A stretch of 64,000 nt of DNA from Luscinia megarhynchos (taxonomy: Eukaryota > Chordata > Aves > Passeriformes > Turdidae), in contig JAPFBE010000002.1 in NCBI GenBank assembly GCA_034336665.1, forward strand, positions 16,842,906 through 16,906,905, written 5' to 3'. The notes under the pieces are model-generated. The model made no database searches. It was not told the origin of the DNA and was given only the letters and a program-made list of their open reading frames with translations. The position numbers and the translations under genes are program-made. Positions within the stretch are counted from its first letter, which is position 1. Every line of letters begins with the position of its first letter. Shown here piece by piece: positions 45,976 to 58,132 of this stretch.

Positions 45976-46894
45976 GTGCTGCATCCAGACTTTAGTTCTG
46001 TAATTCATCTAGACAAAGAATTGTTTGCATTTCTGCTATATTTATAACTCTAGTTTGGTGTTTCCTATCATCTTACTCGTCCACTTGGGTCTGTTGTTTT
46101 TTCTTGGCATTGGAATATCCTGGTGTATTCTGTGTTATGCTTTGAAACCTTTTGTCATCAGTTCAGAACATAAGTTTGGCAGTGATTGATAATGTGGACA
46201 AAAGACTAACTAAAAAAGAAGTCCTAAGCTGCTGGGTTTTTTTTGGTTTTTTTTGGTTTTTTTTTTTTTTTTTGCTGTTGTAGGGGACATCAGGATGCTG
46301 GATGTGTGGCACTTCCATGCCCACCTTTTGAGTGCCCCTTTCAGGCATTTCCAGAGTTCTGGGCACAGAAAACACCCTGGCTCCTTAGTGTTAATAGCCA
46401 CAGCTTCATTTGTGCTGTCTGCACAGGTAATGGCTTCCTTTGGGTCTGTTAAAGCCCCAGAGTTTGGGTTTCATGCCTTGTTCTCACTGATCCTAGCTGT
46501 CCAGAGCTCATCCTCACAGCCTGCCTCTCACCTGTTAGCTCTCAAGTCAATGAGGAGGAGAAGATCCCTTGTATGCCACATTCCAACATGAATGACAGAT
46601 GGGAGGGGGATGTGTGATGATGTTGTGTCCCAACAGAGTTTTCTGTAGGGATGGGTTTTGTTATATCTCTAAAACTCCCTGTGCTGTATGACCAGATATG
46701 GGGATACCCTTTGCCTTCCACCAGGGAGTAGCAGGAAGGGGGTGGTGTGTTGTGTGGGGTTCAAAGTTGAGGAGAAAGGGCTGAATATGCTGTGATGGTA
46801 CCAGAAAATCCCATGCCTTGATTTAGTGAGGGGGTGGGGTTCCTTTTCTTTTTTCTTCCTTTAAGTTTTTGGCAGATTGAAGTAATGGGAAGTG
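45976..46894. other. Unique non-coding stretch with T-rich repeat
   Basis: No gene seen. It includes the T/GG run at 46237-46273. Frames at 46163-46591 on both strands run through that low-complexity stretch and are not coding. Confidence 0.6.
46237..46273. repeat. (T8GG)n-type low-complexity run
   Basis: T8 GG T8 GG T17: a 10-bp unit repeated twice and then a pure T run. Confidence 0.95.
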
Positions 46895-47095
46895 ATAGGA
46901 TGGTTAGGATTTGAAGGGACCTTGAAGGTCATCTAGTTTCAGCCCCCTGCCATGGACAGGGACACCTTCCACTAGACCAGGAGATTGAAAGCTTCATCCA
47001 GCCTGTCCTTGGACACTTGCACAGCTGGGCAGCCTGCTCCAGTGTCTCACCACACTCATAGCAAAGAATTTCTTCCTAATATCTAACCTAAACAG
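46895..47095 (-). mobile_element. CR1 LINE 3' fragment
   Basis: Antisense avian CR1 of about 200 bp. It starts at a slightly decayed 3' end (ATAGGATGGTTAGGATTTGA), then 'GGGACCTTGAAGGTCATCTA', 'CCATGGACAGGGACACCTTC', 'CACTAGACCAGGAGATTGAA', 'GCCTGCTCCAGTGTCTCACC' and 'ATTTCTTCCTAATATCTAAC'. It ends where similarity stops at about 47095, so it is strongly 5'-truncated. It is the same subfamily as the 14421, 29146 and 58133 copies. Confidence 0.93.
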
Positions 47096-50019
47096 AGTTT
47101 TTCACAGCATGAAAAGTGACTGATGTTAAAAGCCATTGTTTTGTTCACTGATGCTGGGCAGTAAGAGATGGGGTTGGAAGAGCCAGTTCTGCGTACAGAG
47201 CTCCAAGTGCTGCACATCAGGTATTGTGCTTGTCTCTGTTCTCCATCTTCAACATAAACTTTCCATATACCCTTGTACTCTGCTTCTTTTATCTCACCTA
47301 TAAATGTTTTGGGAAATGAGTGTCTCTTCCAGAGTGTTGTGCACAAAAGTTCCTGACATAGGCACTAATACATGTGGTGTGTCTGGGCAAACTTCTTAGA
47401 TACAGTCACACTATTGCTCGAATTGACCTAAAGTTCGTAGGGTAAGCAGCAGAAATTCAGGGTTTCCTTCATGTAAGCTCTGGCTTTTGTGCCACACAGC
47501 CTTTCATTGGTTGGTGGTAACTCACTGAAATGGTAATTCTTAGAATTAGACATTCAAAACAAAAGGCTCTTTTAAAAATAACCAAATCCAGCAATCACAA
47601 AGAATGTAGCTTTTGAAAAAACGTCTTGTTTCCTTGAATCACATTTTCCTGCTAGTCCTCAGCCCTTTATTGATGACAGATAGAAAAGGCTGTTGCTTGT
47701 GTTAGTTGTAAACTTCCCTTTGTCAGAGCTCTTTCCACCATCTGTCATTGCATAACTGTATGTTCCCAGGTTTGTAGCTCTAATGTGTTTTTGCTGTTCA
47801 GTGTACAGTACGTTACAAGTTATAAAAGCTTGAGTAAATAATTCATGTAAAAACCTTTGTAAATATTGTCAAACTGTGGAATAAATGATTTACTAAGAGG
47901 TCTCTTGGCTCAGCCTAGCAGCTTTATTACTGTAACTTGTTTTGTAAACAACCTCCTCCCCCTACCCTGTATTTTTTCCATCAAGTGTCTTTGTGTAAAT
48001 TCTATTGCTAAGCGCTACTTAGATGCATTTCAATCACCATAAATAATGCAATGTCAGTGCTTTAACCACCTGGAGACTCCATTCAGAAGTCAACAAAAGG
48101 TGTAGCTTGTGTGAGACCCTTAAGGGTACGTATTTTCAATGCATGTAGAACAGTGTACTTCCCACTGTTTTCATAGCTGATTGCATTTGCTGGAGATGGC
48201 TCCATCTCAGCTGGAAGGTGCTTTTCTGGTAGACCTCAGGTTTTCAGAAAGATGGAACCTGTGCTTCATTTCATGCCCTGTGAATATTCTGCAAATTGTG
48301 TTGTGAAAAATAGATCAGAATCTAGGGTTATGAGAGGTAGTCCTGAAAAACATCAGGGATTTTTCTAGCTTTTTAATAAAGTGTTGTCTGAATGGTCAGA
48401 GGGAATGTAATCAGAAACATTTGCTGTAAATGAATAATATGACTTTGCTTTGATGTATTCATGAGCCCCTTGTTAGCCTTCTGAAAACACAACTGAAAAT
48501 GAAATGTTTCTTCAATAATACTGGAATGGGAAAATGTGTTACATCTGAGTCCTTATGGCTAAGCATAATTGTGTGGCTACATGTGCTTGTTCTGAGTTTG
48601 TCCTGTGAAATACAAGCACACTTGACAGATGTCAAACCCTTAGTGAACAACTGCAGGGATCATGATACTGGGAGCTGTGGACAATCCATGCCATCATATT
48701 GCCTCAGAATTTGAGCTTAGGCTTGAGCCTAATGTCTGAATGTCCATACTGGCTGCATGCTGTTTTTCCTGCTGACCCCTGGATGGAGGGAGCAGTCATA
48801 GGAGGAAACAGGCGCTGCTGGAGAGAGCACATCACAGTGGACTTGTGTCACTGCAGGTAGGACAAGCACAGGCTGTGGTGGGTGCCCTGGCTCTGCAGGC
48901 TCAAGCTGAGGAGAGCACAGATTTTGGATGAGATGGACGTGGCCAACTCGTCTTCTGCTCAAGGGAGACATGAGCTGCAATGGTGCTGCCCAGGCATGTG
49001 GTGCAACACTTGCAGAGTAAGGTTTGCAAGCATAAGGATGATGGGCAGCTGGAGGATGTGGGAAGAGTTTTAAAGTAATCCCAGGAACTGGTGGGGTCTC
49101 CAGGGAAGCAGAGCAGAGACTCTGATGGCTTCCTTGGTGAGCTTCTTCCCTTCTCATGCCAACTCATCTCATCACCACTCACCCCACTTCACTCGGCTGT
49201 CAGGTTCCAGGAGAATGGACTATTCACTAAAAAGCCTGGAGATCACCTGTTTCTGTCTCTTGGTCATTTTTCTGTGCAATAGTGCAATCCATCCCCCCAT
49301 AATTGTTCAAATAGGCTCAGCAACACATTTTGAACTCCCCTCTTATGGAAATGATGTTTTCAGAGTCAACTGCTTTGAAGTGACTTTGTACCAGACTGAT
49401 CTGAACAGCTTTTGATGGTCATTTACAAACCTTTCTGACTCTGAGAATGATGGAAATAGTTCATTAACTTCATATTATTATGTCTGTTATCCAGAAATGA
49501 CAAAGGACTGCTTTGTGATTGTAGAGATGGACTTTTTAACCTTTAGGTATGGAGTTGCTCATCTTCTAATGGCTTACCTGGGCTCAGGCTCCAAGAAACA
49601 GAGCAGCTAAGCTTTCACTGACTTGAGAACTAAGGTTTGGACTCCTGGAAAGAAATCTCTTGGAGAACTTGGCAATAGATTTTGTATATTTCTGTATGTC
49701 TGATGTAATGAGAAAACAACCTCTTCCCTCTGGCTTTTTAACCCTTATACAGAGAGAACTGTAGTGTCCCAATGATGAATGAGACTGAGTGCATGAGAAA
49801 GAGGCAGCTGATAATGGCAAACATTGATGATGCTGGGCTGAAAGAAAGGTGAAAGAAGAAATAATGGTGTACCTTCTACAAGTCATTGCTGGTAGTTTCC
49901 ATAAAAGTTAAGTAAATGAAGTCTGAGGCTCAATTAAACAACATCTTGTCTGTCTTGTGTGCCCAGGACAATACATTGTTTGCTGTGAATAGACCACCCG
50001 AGGGTTGGTCATGTGTTTT
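47096..50019. other. Unique non-coding stretch
   Basis: No gene or recognisable repeat. About 48760-49200 is G+C-richer and carries open frames on both strands (142 codons minus at 48729-49157). Composition explains them, since no domain is visible. About 47925-48060 has a complex motif-rich texture (TAAGCGCTACTTAGATGCAT, ATAAATAATGCAATG) like conserved non-coding DNA. Small hairpin: TTAGGC-TTGA-GCCTAA near 48717. Confidence 0.55.
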
Positions 50020-50180
50020 GGTAAAAATCATAGCTTTGTCAAACAAAGCAAAAGGCGTAATTATAGCCTTTTTATATTAAAAACCCACCCTATTTTAATT
50101 ATTTTTGTGCATTTCCAATTAGAAGTGTGTTAAACTGTTGCCATCAGAAACTTTAAAAGCATGAAAACAGCAAAAGGCCA
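50020..50180. other. Short block resembling a conserved element, with SOX/TCF-like palindrome
   Basis: AT-rich, non-repetitive sequence: AAAGGCGTAATTATAGCC (about 50051), TATTTTAATTATTTTTGTGC (about 50091), TTCCAATTAGAAG. At its left edge GCTTTGT-CAA-ACAAAGC forms a perfect 7-bp inverted repeat (50033-50049). No coding frame. Confidence 0.35.
50033..50049. promoter_or_regulatory. Palindromic pair of SOX/TCF-like sites
   Basis: GCTTTGT, three bases, ACAAAGC. ACAAAG/CTTTGT is the core bound by SOX and TCF/LEF HMG-box proteins. Two opposed cores 3 bp apart could bind a dimer, although the orientation is opposite to the ACAAT-spacer-ATTGT arrangement known for SOX9 dimers. Confidence 0.3.
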
Positions 50181-52736
50181 GAGACAAGATGAGAGACAAA
50201 AAAAACATTCTGAAAGTCACCCAGTCAGACATGGTCACAGAGTACAAAAAATGCTCTCAAAGGTGTAAACAGTTGCAGTGTGAAATATGTGATGCTTAAC
50301 CATGTGCATTATTGGTGTTATGAGGTCTAAATCCCTTGGATGTCTGAAGTCTAGATAGCAGAGTGTTTTAATACCTTTAAATTGTTTAATCCAATAAAAT
50401 GGATGCAGTTTGAGGAGGAAGTCTCTTTGAAAGATTGCTTTGTAGCCTCAATAAGCCCAAGCATAAAACCCCTGGAGATTTCTTTTTAAAATGTACACGC
50501 ACAGATATCAGCTGTTGTTTTCATACACAAAATTATTGTAATCAAAGGTTTGTCTGGGATTCTCTGTTTAAAACTTCTGTTTGCCTTTCATTGGTTAGTT
50601 AGTTAAAGCCTGTTCCTCTCCTGGTGGTGCTTTTCCTGTTAAACTTTTGTGAGGGTTATAGGTCAGCCCTTGGAGACTGATCTTGTTCTGCCAAGCTCTG
50701 TGATACTCTTACTTTCAGTGGAACCTGCTTTTGCTGTGGAGCTGCTCTGTGTGCTGTCACCTTCCCACTGCTGCACTCTGTGGTCACCTTCTGCTGCTAA
50801 ACATCTCTGGAGACTGGAGAAGGAATGTTTTAAGTTATACTTCGGTTTCCTAGATCTTTCCAGTACTCTCTTGGCTGATGGACTTGCCCAAATGACTTTT
50901 GCTTCTCTGTGCTTTGCATTGTCCCTAATGGAAAGGGACTTGGAGGCACCTCTGCAACTCTAATGACATCAGGAATTACAAACCCTTCTTATTCCAGTGA
51001 CCTAGGTATTCTGAGATTTGATTGGGATTCTTTTTATATCTCCTTGCTGTGAAATAGAAACTAGTCCTGTACAAACTAGGAGAAAGATCTTTCTGTGCTT
51101 CTTCTTCTGTTGTGGTTGTTTAAAGACAAATCTATTGGCTGCTGCAGCACATCTATAACTGGTGCTCCCATGAGGAGGAAAGTACAGAGAAAACTCCATT
51201 ACTTTGGATGAAAATATGATTTCTGTTTCTACTAATTATGCAGACTGAGGCACTGTATCATTTGGATGCAGTTCTCACTTCTCAGGAGTTATATATGCAA
51301 CTAGGTCTTGTAATACTGTCTTTTTGGACTTTTCCTTGTATTTCTTCTTAAACTGCATTATTTTCATATTTTTGTATCATCAAAAGTCTCAGGCAGGGTC
51401 CATCAACTAAGCATGAGAAGGGCAGTAGGCAGAGCAATAAGTACTCTCTAATTCCAAGCATGTACAGTGCAAGTGCTGGAAAAGAGGTGATAGATAAATA
51501 AGAACAAGAAAACACAGGGGAAAAACATCCAAACAGTAACCCACTCTAGGGACTAGATCTTTAGCATGCATTACAGCAATGCAAGTCTAATCATACACTA
51601 TTGTATTTATTGCTTTCAAAAATTATTATTATTGCTTTTCTGGATTGTACCAAACTAACATGCTTGGCCATTGCAATCTCTGTCTTTTGGATGATGGACT
51701 ATCTCTTTTTTGTCTGATCAGCAAAAATTTACTGAAAACATAGGGAAATATGGGACTAATCCAGTGCCTGTATTTAATTTTCCAATTATTTATCTGGATT
51801 GAATAGGACCCTTCAGTTTTGTGTGCATGACTTTATCAGTGAAGAATTGTAAGTTAGCTGATTGCAGCAGAGTATCTTGCAGAGTTAAAATCCCCAGGGC
51901 AAGACCTGTTTCCACAAACACCTTTTATCTCCTTCCCTGCATGGGGGAGCAGGGTTGCAGTGACACAGACACCTTCAGCTGCAAACAAGTCAGTCAAATA
52001 TAAAGACAGTCTATAGCAACTACAGGGTGTGCAGTATCAGCTGGTGCTGGCAGTGGACTGTGGCAGAAAGCCAAAGCTGTTTCCCTGGCACATATTCCCC
52101 CATCTGGGCAGTCAGAAGGGAAGAGCTAGTGGGGACTGAATATCCTTTGCTGTGCCTATAGGGTGCTACAGGACAGCCTGTTAGAATGGGGTTGTGTTTC
52201 AACAACTAGGTTGTGGAACACCATAAAATATGGCAAGGGCTGTATATAATAGCTGGTGTTCTGCAACCCCAGTGACTCATTGTGTCTCTTCTAAGAGAGA
52301 AAGTCACTGGAGCCACCTTCTGTGGCTGCCTGAAAGGCACACCTTTGCAGGTCCCACCTGGTGTTACTCACTTAGCACTGGATAAAAATCTCCCCTCTTG
52401 CTCCTGTCTCTGCTGACCATGTGCCAGGAAACATCCTTCTGTCACTGCTGGTTCTGTGTGCCAGGTGGATGGACATTGCAGGAGATTTTCATCACGCTGC
52501 TTATCAGCTACTTCCACTTCATTATGCAAGTATCTTCTCACTGTCAAAGCCTCTGGCAGAAATTACCTTTAATTAGTTATTCTGTGTAGGCAATCTCTTC
52601 GATAGAAGTACTATAACATTTATTTCCCAAGTAGCAGTAATTGTTATTGAAGGGAAAAATAAAAAAATATATTTTAGACCCAGTTTCCCACTCTTTTAGG
52701 CATAGGATGGTGGGTTAACACTGTTTTCTTTAGCAG
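50181..52736. other. Unique non-coding stretch
   Basis: No gene or recognisable repeat. The frame at 50649-50963 plus (104 codons) is leucine- and serine-rich without a domain. Others at 51002-51199 and 52020-52205 minus are likewise unremarkable. Confidence 0.6.
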
Positions 52737-52940
52737 GTTGTTTGTCTGACTGAGTTCTGGAGAAGAGCATCGTGTCCCATGGAGGAGCTGGAGAGGTTTC
52801 TGTTGCTGACGGACTTGCTCTGGCACCTGATGTGCGTGCCAGCAGCCATCTCATCAGGGGGACGTGCACGTCACTGTCACCATAGAGACAGCAAGGAGGA
52901 TTCGGTTTCAAAAGGTGAAGAGAAGCTGGGAACTAGGAAG
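52737..52940 (+). other. Exon-like module, 204 nt, open in one frame (candidate only)
   Basis: An acceptor ACTGTTTTCTTTAGCAG ends at 52736 and a strong donor AGGAAG|GTAAGC follows 52940. The enclosed 204 nt are exactly 68 codons, open throughout in frame 0, with phase 0 at both ends. They contain an internal ATG (52779) starting 'MEELERFLLLTDLLWHL', and a basic, His/Ser-rich second half. CpGs are more frequent than in flanking DNA (GACGTGCACGTCACT at 52861-52875). I recognise no domain. A 204-nt open frame is not rare by chance, so the splice sites carry most of the weight. It could also be a non-coding RNA exon. Confidence 0.25.
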
Positions 52941-54236
52941 GTAAGCTGGGCCTGTGTCTCAACCCATGAAGGTTTTAAAAGTGATGCTGTATTTAAAAAG
53001 ATGCCACAGAAAAGGAGCACTCTGGTGAATATTTATACACACGTGTGGAAATGTGTATCTAAGTATTGCTTCCTGTGCATACATTCTCATTTACTCTTTT
53101 GAACAGACTTGGGTGCAGAAGAACCCAACAGGTTTGTAAGAGCCTGCTAGTGTTCAGTTTGTGCTCCTCCAATTAATTCTTCTTTTGCAGGTGATGTAAA
53201 AAAAAAAGACTTGAATTATGTTTAAGTTTTATTTTAAGAAGTCATATCGACTGCCTCAAGATCTTCTGTTTTGCACAGGAGCTGAGTGAGCTGTGGTGTG
53301 TTCTAAATTAACATTGTTCACTTCCACTCCTTCTTGTGGTCTTTAGTCGTGCTCTAGCAGTGGTATGGATGTAGACCAGTGGTGAGTGTTGACAGGAAAG
53401 GTAAGGATCAGCCGTGAGTGATTGTTTAACCACATGGGACTTTTAAAGCCTGAGTCTATACTGGCCTGGGACAGCTTGGAGCTCTCTCTCTGCCCACTCT
53501 TATATCAGCAGATAAAATCACCCCTCCTGAGGCCTTACCCCATCCCTTGAAGATACAACCTCAGTGATGCATGGACTTATTTAAAGCTTCAGTTTGCACA
53601 CTTATGATCCCCAGCAGGGTGCTGACCCCTGAAAGGATGTTTCATGTACCTTGGAAAAAAAAGGTAAAGCACAGGTTGGATCTGAGGGGAGTGGTGGCAA
53701 GGAGGAGTGTATCCAGCACAGTGACAGATGAGCTCTTGAGTAATGCCATGGATGCATTACTACAAAAAGGGTGGTAGAAGGCTTATAGGGACTGATAAAA
53801 GATCTTGTCTGCAATGCCATGCAGTTCTGGATGCCACTGGACAGGATGGGGCTGGGTGCGTGCTTCTGATCTTGGGCCAGAGGTGCTCAACAGAGCCCTT
53901 GAGCTCCTCTTGTCTTTGCCCAGCCTGCCACAGCTCCAGCAGGAAATAGCCAGAGCACAGTGGGTTTTTTAACCATGACACACTTGTCTTGACAGCTGGA
54001 GGAAGTCTGGCGTGGGAGCCAAATCTCCTGGCTTTGTGTCAGCTCTGGGGTATCTTTCCTGTTTTGGGAATTCCCCGCTGGGGAGGTACCACTGCTGCTT
54101 GGAGCAGAGCTCAGGTCTCAGCCCCTGGGGCTGTCCAGTCTGGGAGATGATTTTGGCAAGGATAAAATATCTTTTACAAGATATTTTTTGCTATTTCTGA
54201 GTCTCTTTGACTTTATAAATAGCTAAGTGACAAGTA
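52941..54236. other. Unique non-coding stretch
   Basis: No gene or clear repeat. The frames at 53571-53949 plus and 53602-53981 minus overlap each other in a moderately G+C-rich segment and lack domains. Confidence 0.6.
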
Positions 54237-54350
54237 AAGTTTCGGTATTCACCCTACGGCCGAATTTTCCGCGGGGATGTTTGCATGTGTGCGTAATACC
54301 ATTTATATTTATTATTCGTGCTGCTGTCGTCACCCACACGTTTTCAGCAA
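54237..54350. other. CpG-retaining AT-rich patch, conserved-element-like
   Basis: Nine CpGs in about 100 bp inside otherwise AT-rich sequence: TTTCGGTATTC, CCTACGGCCGAATTTTCCGC (54254-54273) and GGGG after it, GTGCGTAATACC, ATTCGTGC, GTCGTC, CACGTTTTC. The surrounding kilobases have very few CpGs. It includes GATGTTTGCATG, which contains a forkhead-type TGTTTGC word. This looks like constrained or unmethylated DNA rather than neutral sequence. No coding frame. Confidence 0.4.
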
Positions 54351-54884
54351 GCAGAACAAAAGGCTCCCTTTGCAGTCAGCTCATGGTCCAACTGCTGCAC
54401 ACAGACAGCGCAGGGCACAGAGAGCGCCTGGGGGGCACAAGGAATCCTTGAGATAACATTGCTTGGGCTGCTGTTGTCAGGCCTCTACAAACCATGGTAA
54501 TGCATGGAGGCTTCATGCTAATGAGAGGCAGCCAGGGTGTGTGTGAGGAACTGAACTGTTTACATGCAGCTGGGGTTTGCATTTTTGGGGGTACCGTTGT
54601 TGGGACATGTAGGGAGCTGGCTGACTTCCGTAACAAACTGCATTTTTAACTGATTTTATCTGATGGCTGCTGCAGGATCATGTCTACCAAGATTTTAGTC
54701 ATTCACCCTGACTTCTCTTTTAGGAACCTTCTGACCAAATGGATCTTTGGTATCGATATAAAAATCTGTGCTGATGAACTTTCGGTTTTGACTCACTTTC
54801 TGGGATCAGCCTATGTCTCAGCTATGGTTCATCATTAATCATTTGATCATGCTTTTTTGAGAGAAGAGAAACTGTGATTATGCT
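54351..54884. other. Unique non-coding stretch
   Basis: No gene or recognisable repeat. The frames at 54227-54500 plus and 54376-54636 minus have no domain. Confidence 0.55.
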
Positions 54885-55030
54885 AGATTCAGAGTTCATC
54901 CAGTTCACTTCCCAGTCTCCTATGGTGGTGGTCTCCAGCTGTTTCAGCAAAAAGAAAAAGAAATCCTGCATTAGGCAGGAAGGAGATAAGCTCTCTAAGC
55001 TGTGATAGAAACTTTGCTTTCTTCAACAGA
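54885..55030 (-). mobile_element. Possible ancient CR1/L3-like fragment
   Basis: 'AGTTCATCCAGTTCACTTCC', 'CAGTCTCCTATGGTGG', 'CTCCAGCTGTTTCAGC', then 'TCCTGCATTAGGCAGGAAGG' recall an old amniote CR1/L3-type repeat of the 'TCATCCAGTCCAG...CTGTCTCC...GGCAG' pattern. The similarity is partial and from memory. The orientation is set by the TCATCCAGT block being an antisense 3' end. Confidence 0.35.
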
Positions 55031-58000
55031 CAAACCATTCTCCGAGAACTTGATTACCAATTAAGATTACTACAAGGCCAGATGTTAAGAGAGAAGTTAG
55101 ATATACCAACATTATCTAGCAGATCTGCTCTGCTAGTTTTTACTGATGCAGAAGCTGCTTCTGAGTGACAGCAAAAGCAGAAGGACTGGACATAAAGATG
55201 GGCTTGACCTCCAGCCTAAAGCCCTGAACTTGGCACATCTAATCAGTTACTCCTCAACTAGAGGGGCTAATTAGCCACTCCTTTGGTTGCTCATCACCTG
55301 CAATCTGCTCTTGCCACAGCATGTGTATGTTTTAACTGCTGGGGGAGAATTGGGAGCAATATCTACTCTAACAACTGCCACCTTTTTTCCCCTCTCGTTA
55401 GTGGTGTGGGTAATACAATTCCTCTGCTATATATAATACCACTCCTATAATGCTTCTCATTTGACAGCATACATGAAGTGGTCAAGACCTGCATCTGGAA
55501 ATTATGGAATAACAATATTTTTTCTTCCTGCCTACAGCAGGAATATTTATATATACCAGATTTATGCCGTGTCCTTACGAGGTGGTACAAGAAGTAAAGC
55601 CACAGCAGCTATCTTGCTTGTGGTGTTATTGTGTGATATTGTCATGTCTTCATAAGATTTTCTGAGGTTTTCTTTGGCTCAGGCTGTTAAGATTGGCTGT
55701 AGTTGTACTTTTGCTTTGAGAATAAAGGAGTATCTCTCTGCCATCATGCCATTGGGTTTGTTGGTGTGTAGCCAGTTTACCAATTTGTGTTGAAAAGGTA
55801 GGAAAATGAAAATGTGAAACTGATGGTGGTAGGCATGGTTTCAGAATATAAAGATATTTACTCACTGTCAGCATCTGTGATGATCATAGTGATCACTGCC
55901 CAAAATTAGATATTGCTTTTTCTCTACACACTTCCATACACTGGGTTAGATGCTTGGATTTTTCAATTGCTTCTGAGTTCAATCCTTCCAGTGTCACTTA
56001 AGATACTTAGAAGACTGTTTATTTTCACCTATGCTCATTCTGCAGGAGGATGAAAGAAGCAGAATAACTGTTCTGAGAGATGGTGTTCTTGTGGGGGTAT
56101 GCAATCCCTTTCCATGAATCAGTGGACTTTGGGGAGGGCTTCCAAGTGTGTCTAAATCCTGCTGTGCTGTTGGCCTTTCTCTCAGATTGGGCCCCAGCCA
56201 GAAAGGATAAATTTTCAGGCAATCCAGCCAGGATTTTTCCATGTGATAAAGGGAATGATGAAGAACTCTAAGCTCTGAGCAGATGACTCAGTGCCTCTGG
56301 TGCTGAGTTAGACCTATCACTGTGCCTATTGCAGAGGCACGCAGTCCACACCCAATTTCATCCTCTGCCCACACACAAATGTGTCATCTATCTGTGCATG
56401 ACTGAAGTGCTCATATCAGACATGTTTACCTGGAAAAATTGTTGGAATTGTCCTAAGAAATTATTATATGCTTCCAATTTCTTTCCTCTCTGATCATTCT
56501 GTCCCCTCTTTGGATCTGCTGCATCTTTTAGGGCGTCCACTTGTGCAAGTAGGTCTGTATGGGAGAGCTGTATTTACAGGGCCATTTATGAGTCATATCA
56601 GTCTAAGAAAATGTGGTGAGAGGGATCCAGTGAGACAAAACAATGTATGGAATAGAAATGTATCGCTTTGCTTATTTTGTGTATAAATATTGTCTCTTCA
56701 TGCCAAGCATTCAATGCAAAGATTAGTTTGGATTAGTGGAATTGGTTAAGGCTTATGCTCTTTGTTTTTATGAGTAGCAGAGAATCAAAATGTGGCTGTA
56801 TCTGGCATCCATATGCAAGTCATGCGAGATTCAGTTCAATTCTATGAAATTTAGTGCTATGAAATTAATTCACCTTAACCACACTGTGTAAGAGAGGCTG
56901 TGATGTCATTCAGCTGTTAGGAAAAGTGACTTTGTAGGCTAAAGGAATGCAAACAGGTGCATCTTATGATTTTATACTAAAGTTACAAATGTATAAGAGA
57001 TGCAGCCTTCCACAGCCTTGATCAGAACTTTAGTGTATGCTTGTGTGTATCTCTGAGATTAGGAATGCTAAGCAAGGATCTCTGGCTTTTGTGAAGGATG
57101 GCCTCAAGCCATCCTTCAGAGCACAGGACATCCTTAGGCAAGGTGTAACGAGGATTTGTCTCAGGGCAAAGGTGGAAGCTGAGGCCTGGCTCATGAGAAG
57201 GTGGTTTCCAAGCCACCCTCGCTAGAAGGGAAAGAGGAGATATGATCTTCCACCTGGGAAGAGTTTTTTCCATGTGCTGCTGACAGAACAATTGCTTTCT
57301 AATGTTAAACAGCCTAGAGCTGGAGGAAAGGGAGATTTATTTTGTGGAACTGGGCAAAGAAGAGAATAGAGGGAGAGGGAAAATCAGTTTCCCCAATCCC
57401 CTTTACCCCTCAGAGGACTATGGAATCAATGCCTTCTGAGGAAGGGATACACAGAGACTTTGTAAAAGACCAAGGTTGAGAGCATCTATAATTAATGTTC
57501 CCTTGGTTCTGTCTCCTTTTTCTGCCGGTCCCAAGAATTCCCAAAGTGAACTGAAACCCGGAGATTTCAGAGTCCAGTTTCTGAACCCAGTCATGGCTGA
57601 GTCACATCCTGCCTTACCTGACATTGCACAAACGACCCAGGGAAAACGGCACGATGTGACTCCTCTGTGGTAACTCAAATGAGAAGGATGGTTGTTGGTA
57701 TGGATTTCTCAACATGTGGTACAGCAAAATAATTTTTTGCAGAACTGTCAGCAAAGGCCATTGCAGAACAAAGGAGGTATACAGGCATTAATCTGGGATA
57801 ATGATGGGCAAGAGGTGGCAGGAGGATCTAAGAAGATGAGTCTCTTAACGTGTGACAATTTTTACTGGAAAGCTGGAGCACAGGTTTGACTAGTTCCCAA
57901 ATGAGTTTAAATTTTTTGGCTAGTATTTACGAAACAACTTGCAGTATTAATGGCAGCAATACAAAGGAAAGAGAAAGATCTTTATCAGTCATTTTTGCTT

Positions 58001-58132
58001 TGGCTTTAGTTAATTTTATATATAAAGATATTCAAATATAACTGTGTAGGCATACATCACACTGTGTTGTTAGTCTCTGAGCTGAAATATTGTTACATAG
58101 GAATGGAAGCAAATAGGAGCAAAGCATTTAAT
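55031..58132. other. Unique non-coding stretch
   Basis: No gene seen. It includes two hairpins at 57092-57118 and 57200-57217. About 56690-56880 is AT-rich and motif-dense. The frames at 57022-57291 minus and 57418-57678 (both strands) show no domain. Confidence 0.6.
57092..57118. repeat. 11-bp perfect inverted repeat (hairpin)
   Basis: TGAAGGATGGC (57092-57102), loop CTCAA, GCCATCCTTCA (57108-57118). A second hairpin GGTGGTTT-CC-AAGCCACC with one G-U pair follows at 57200-57217. There is no T-run after either that would suggest a polymerase III terminator. Confidence 0.85.

Noticed and set aside
45629..46003. 124-codon plus-strand frame with hydrophobic segment
   Set aside because: It lies antisense to the old CR1 copy at 45520-45975.
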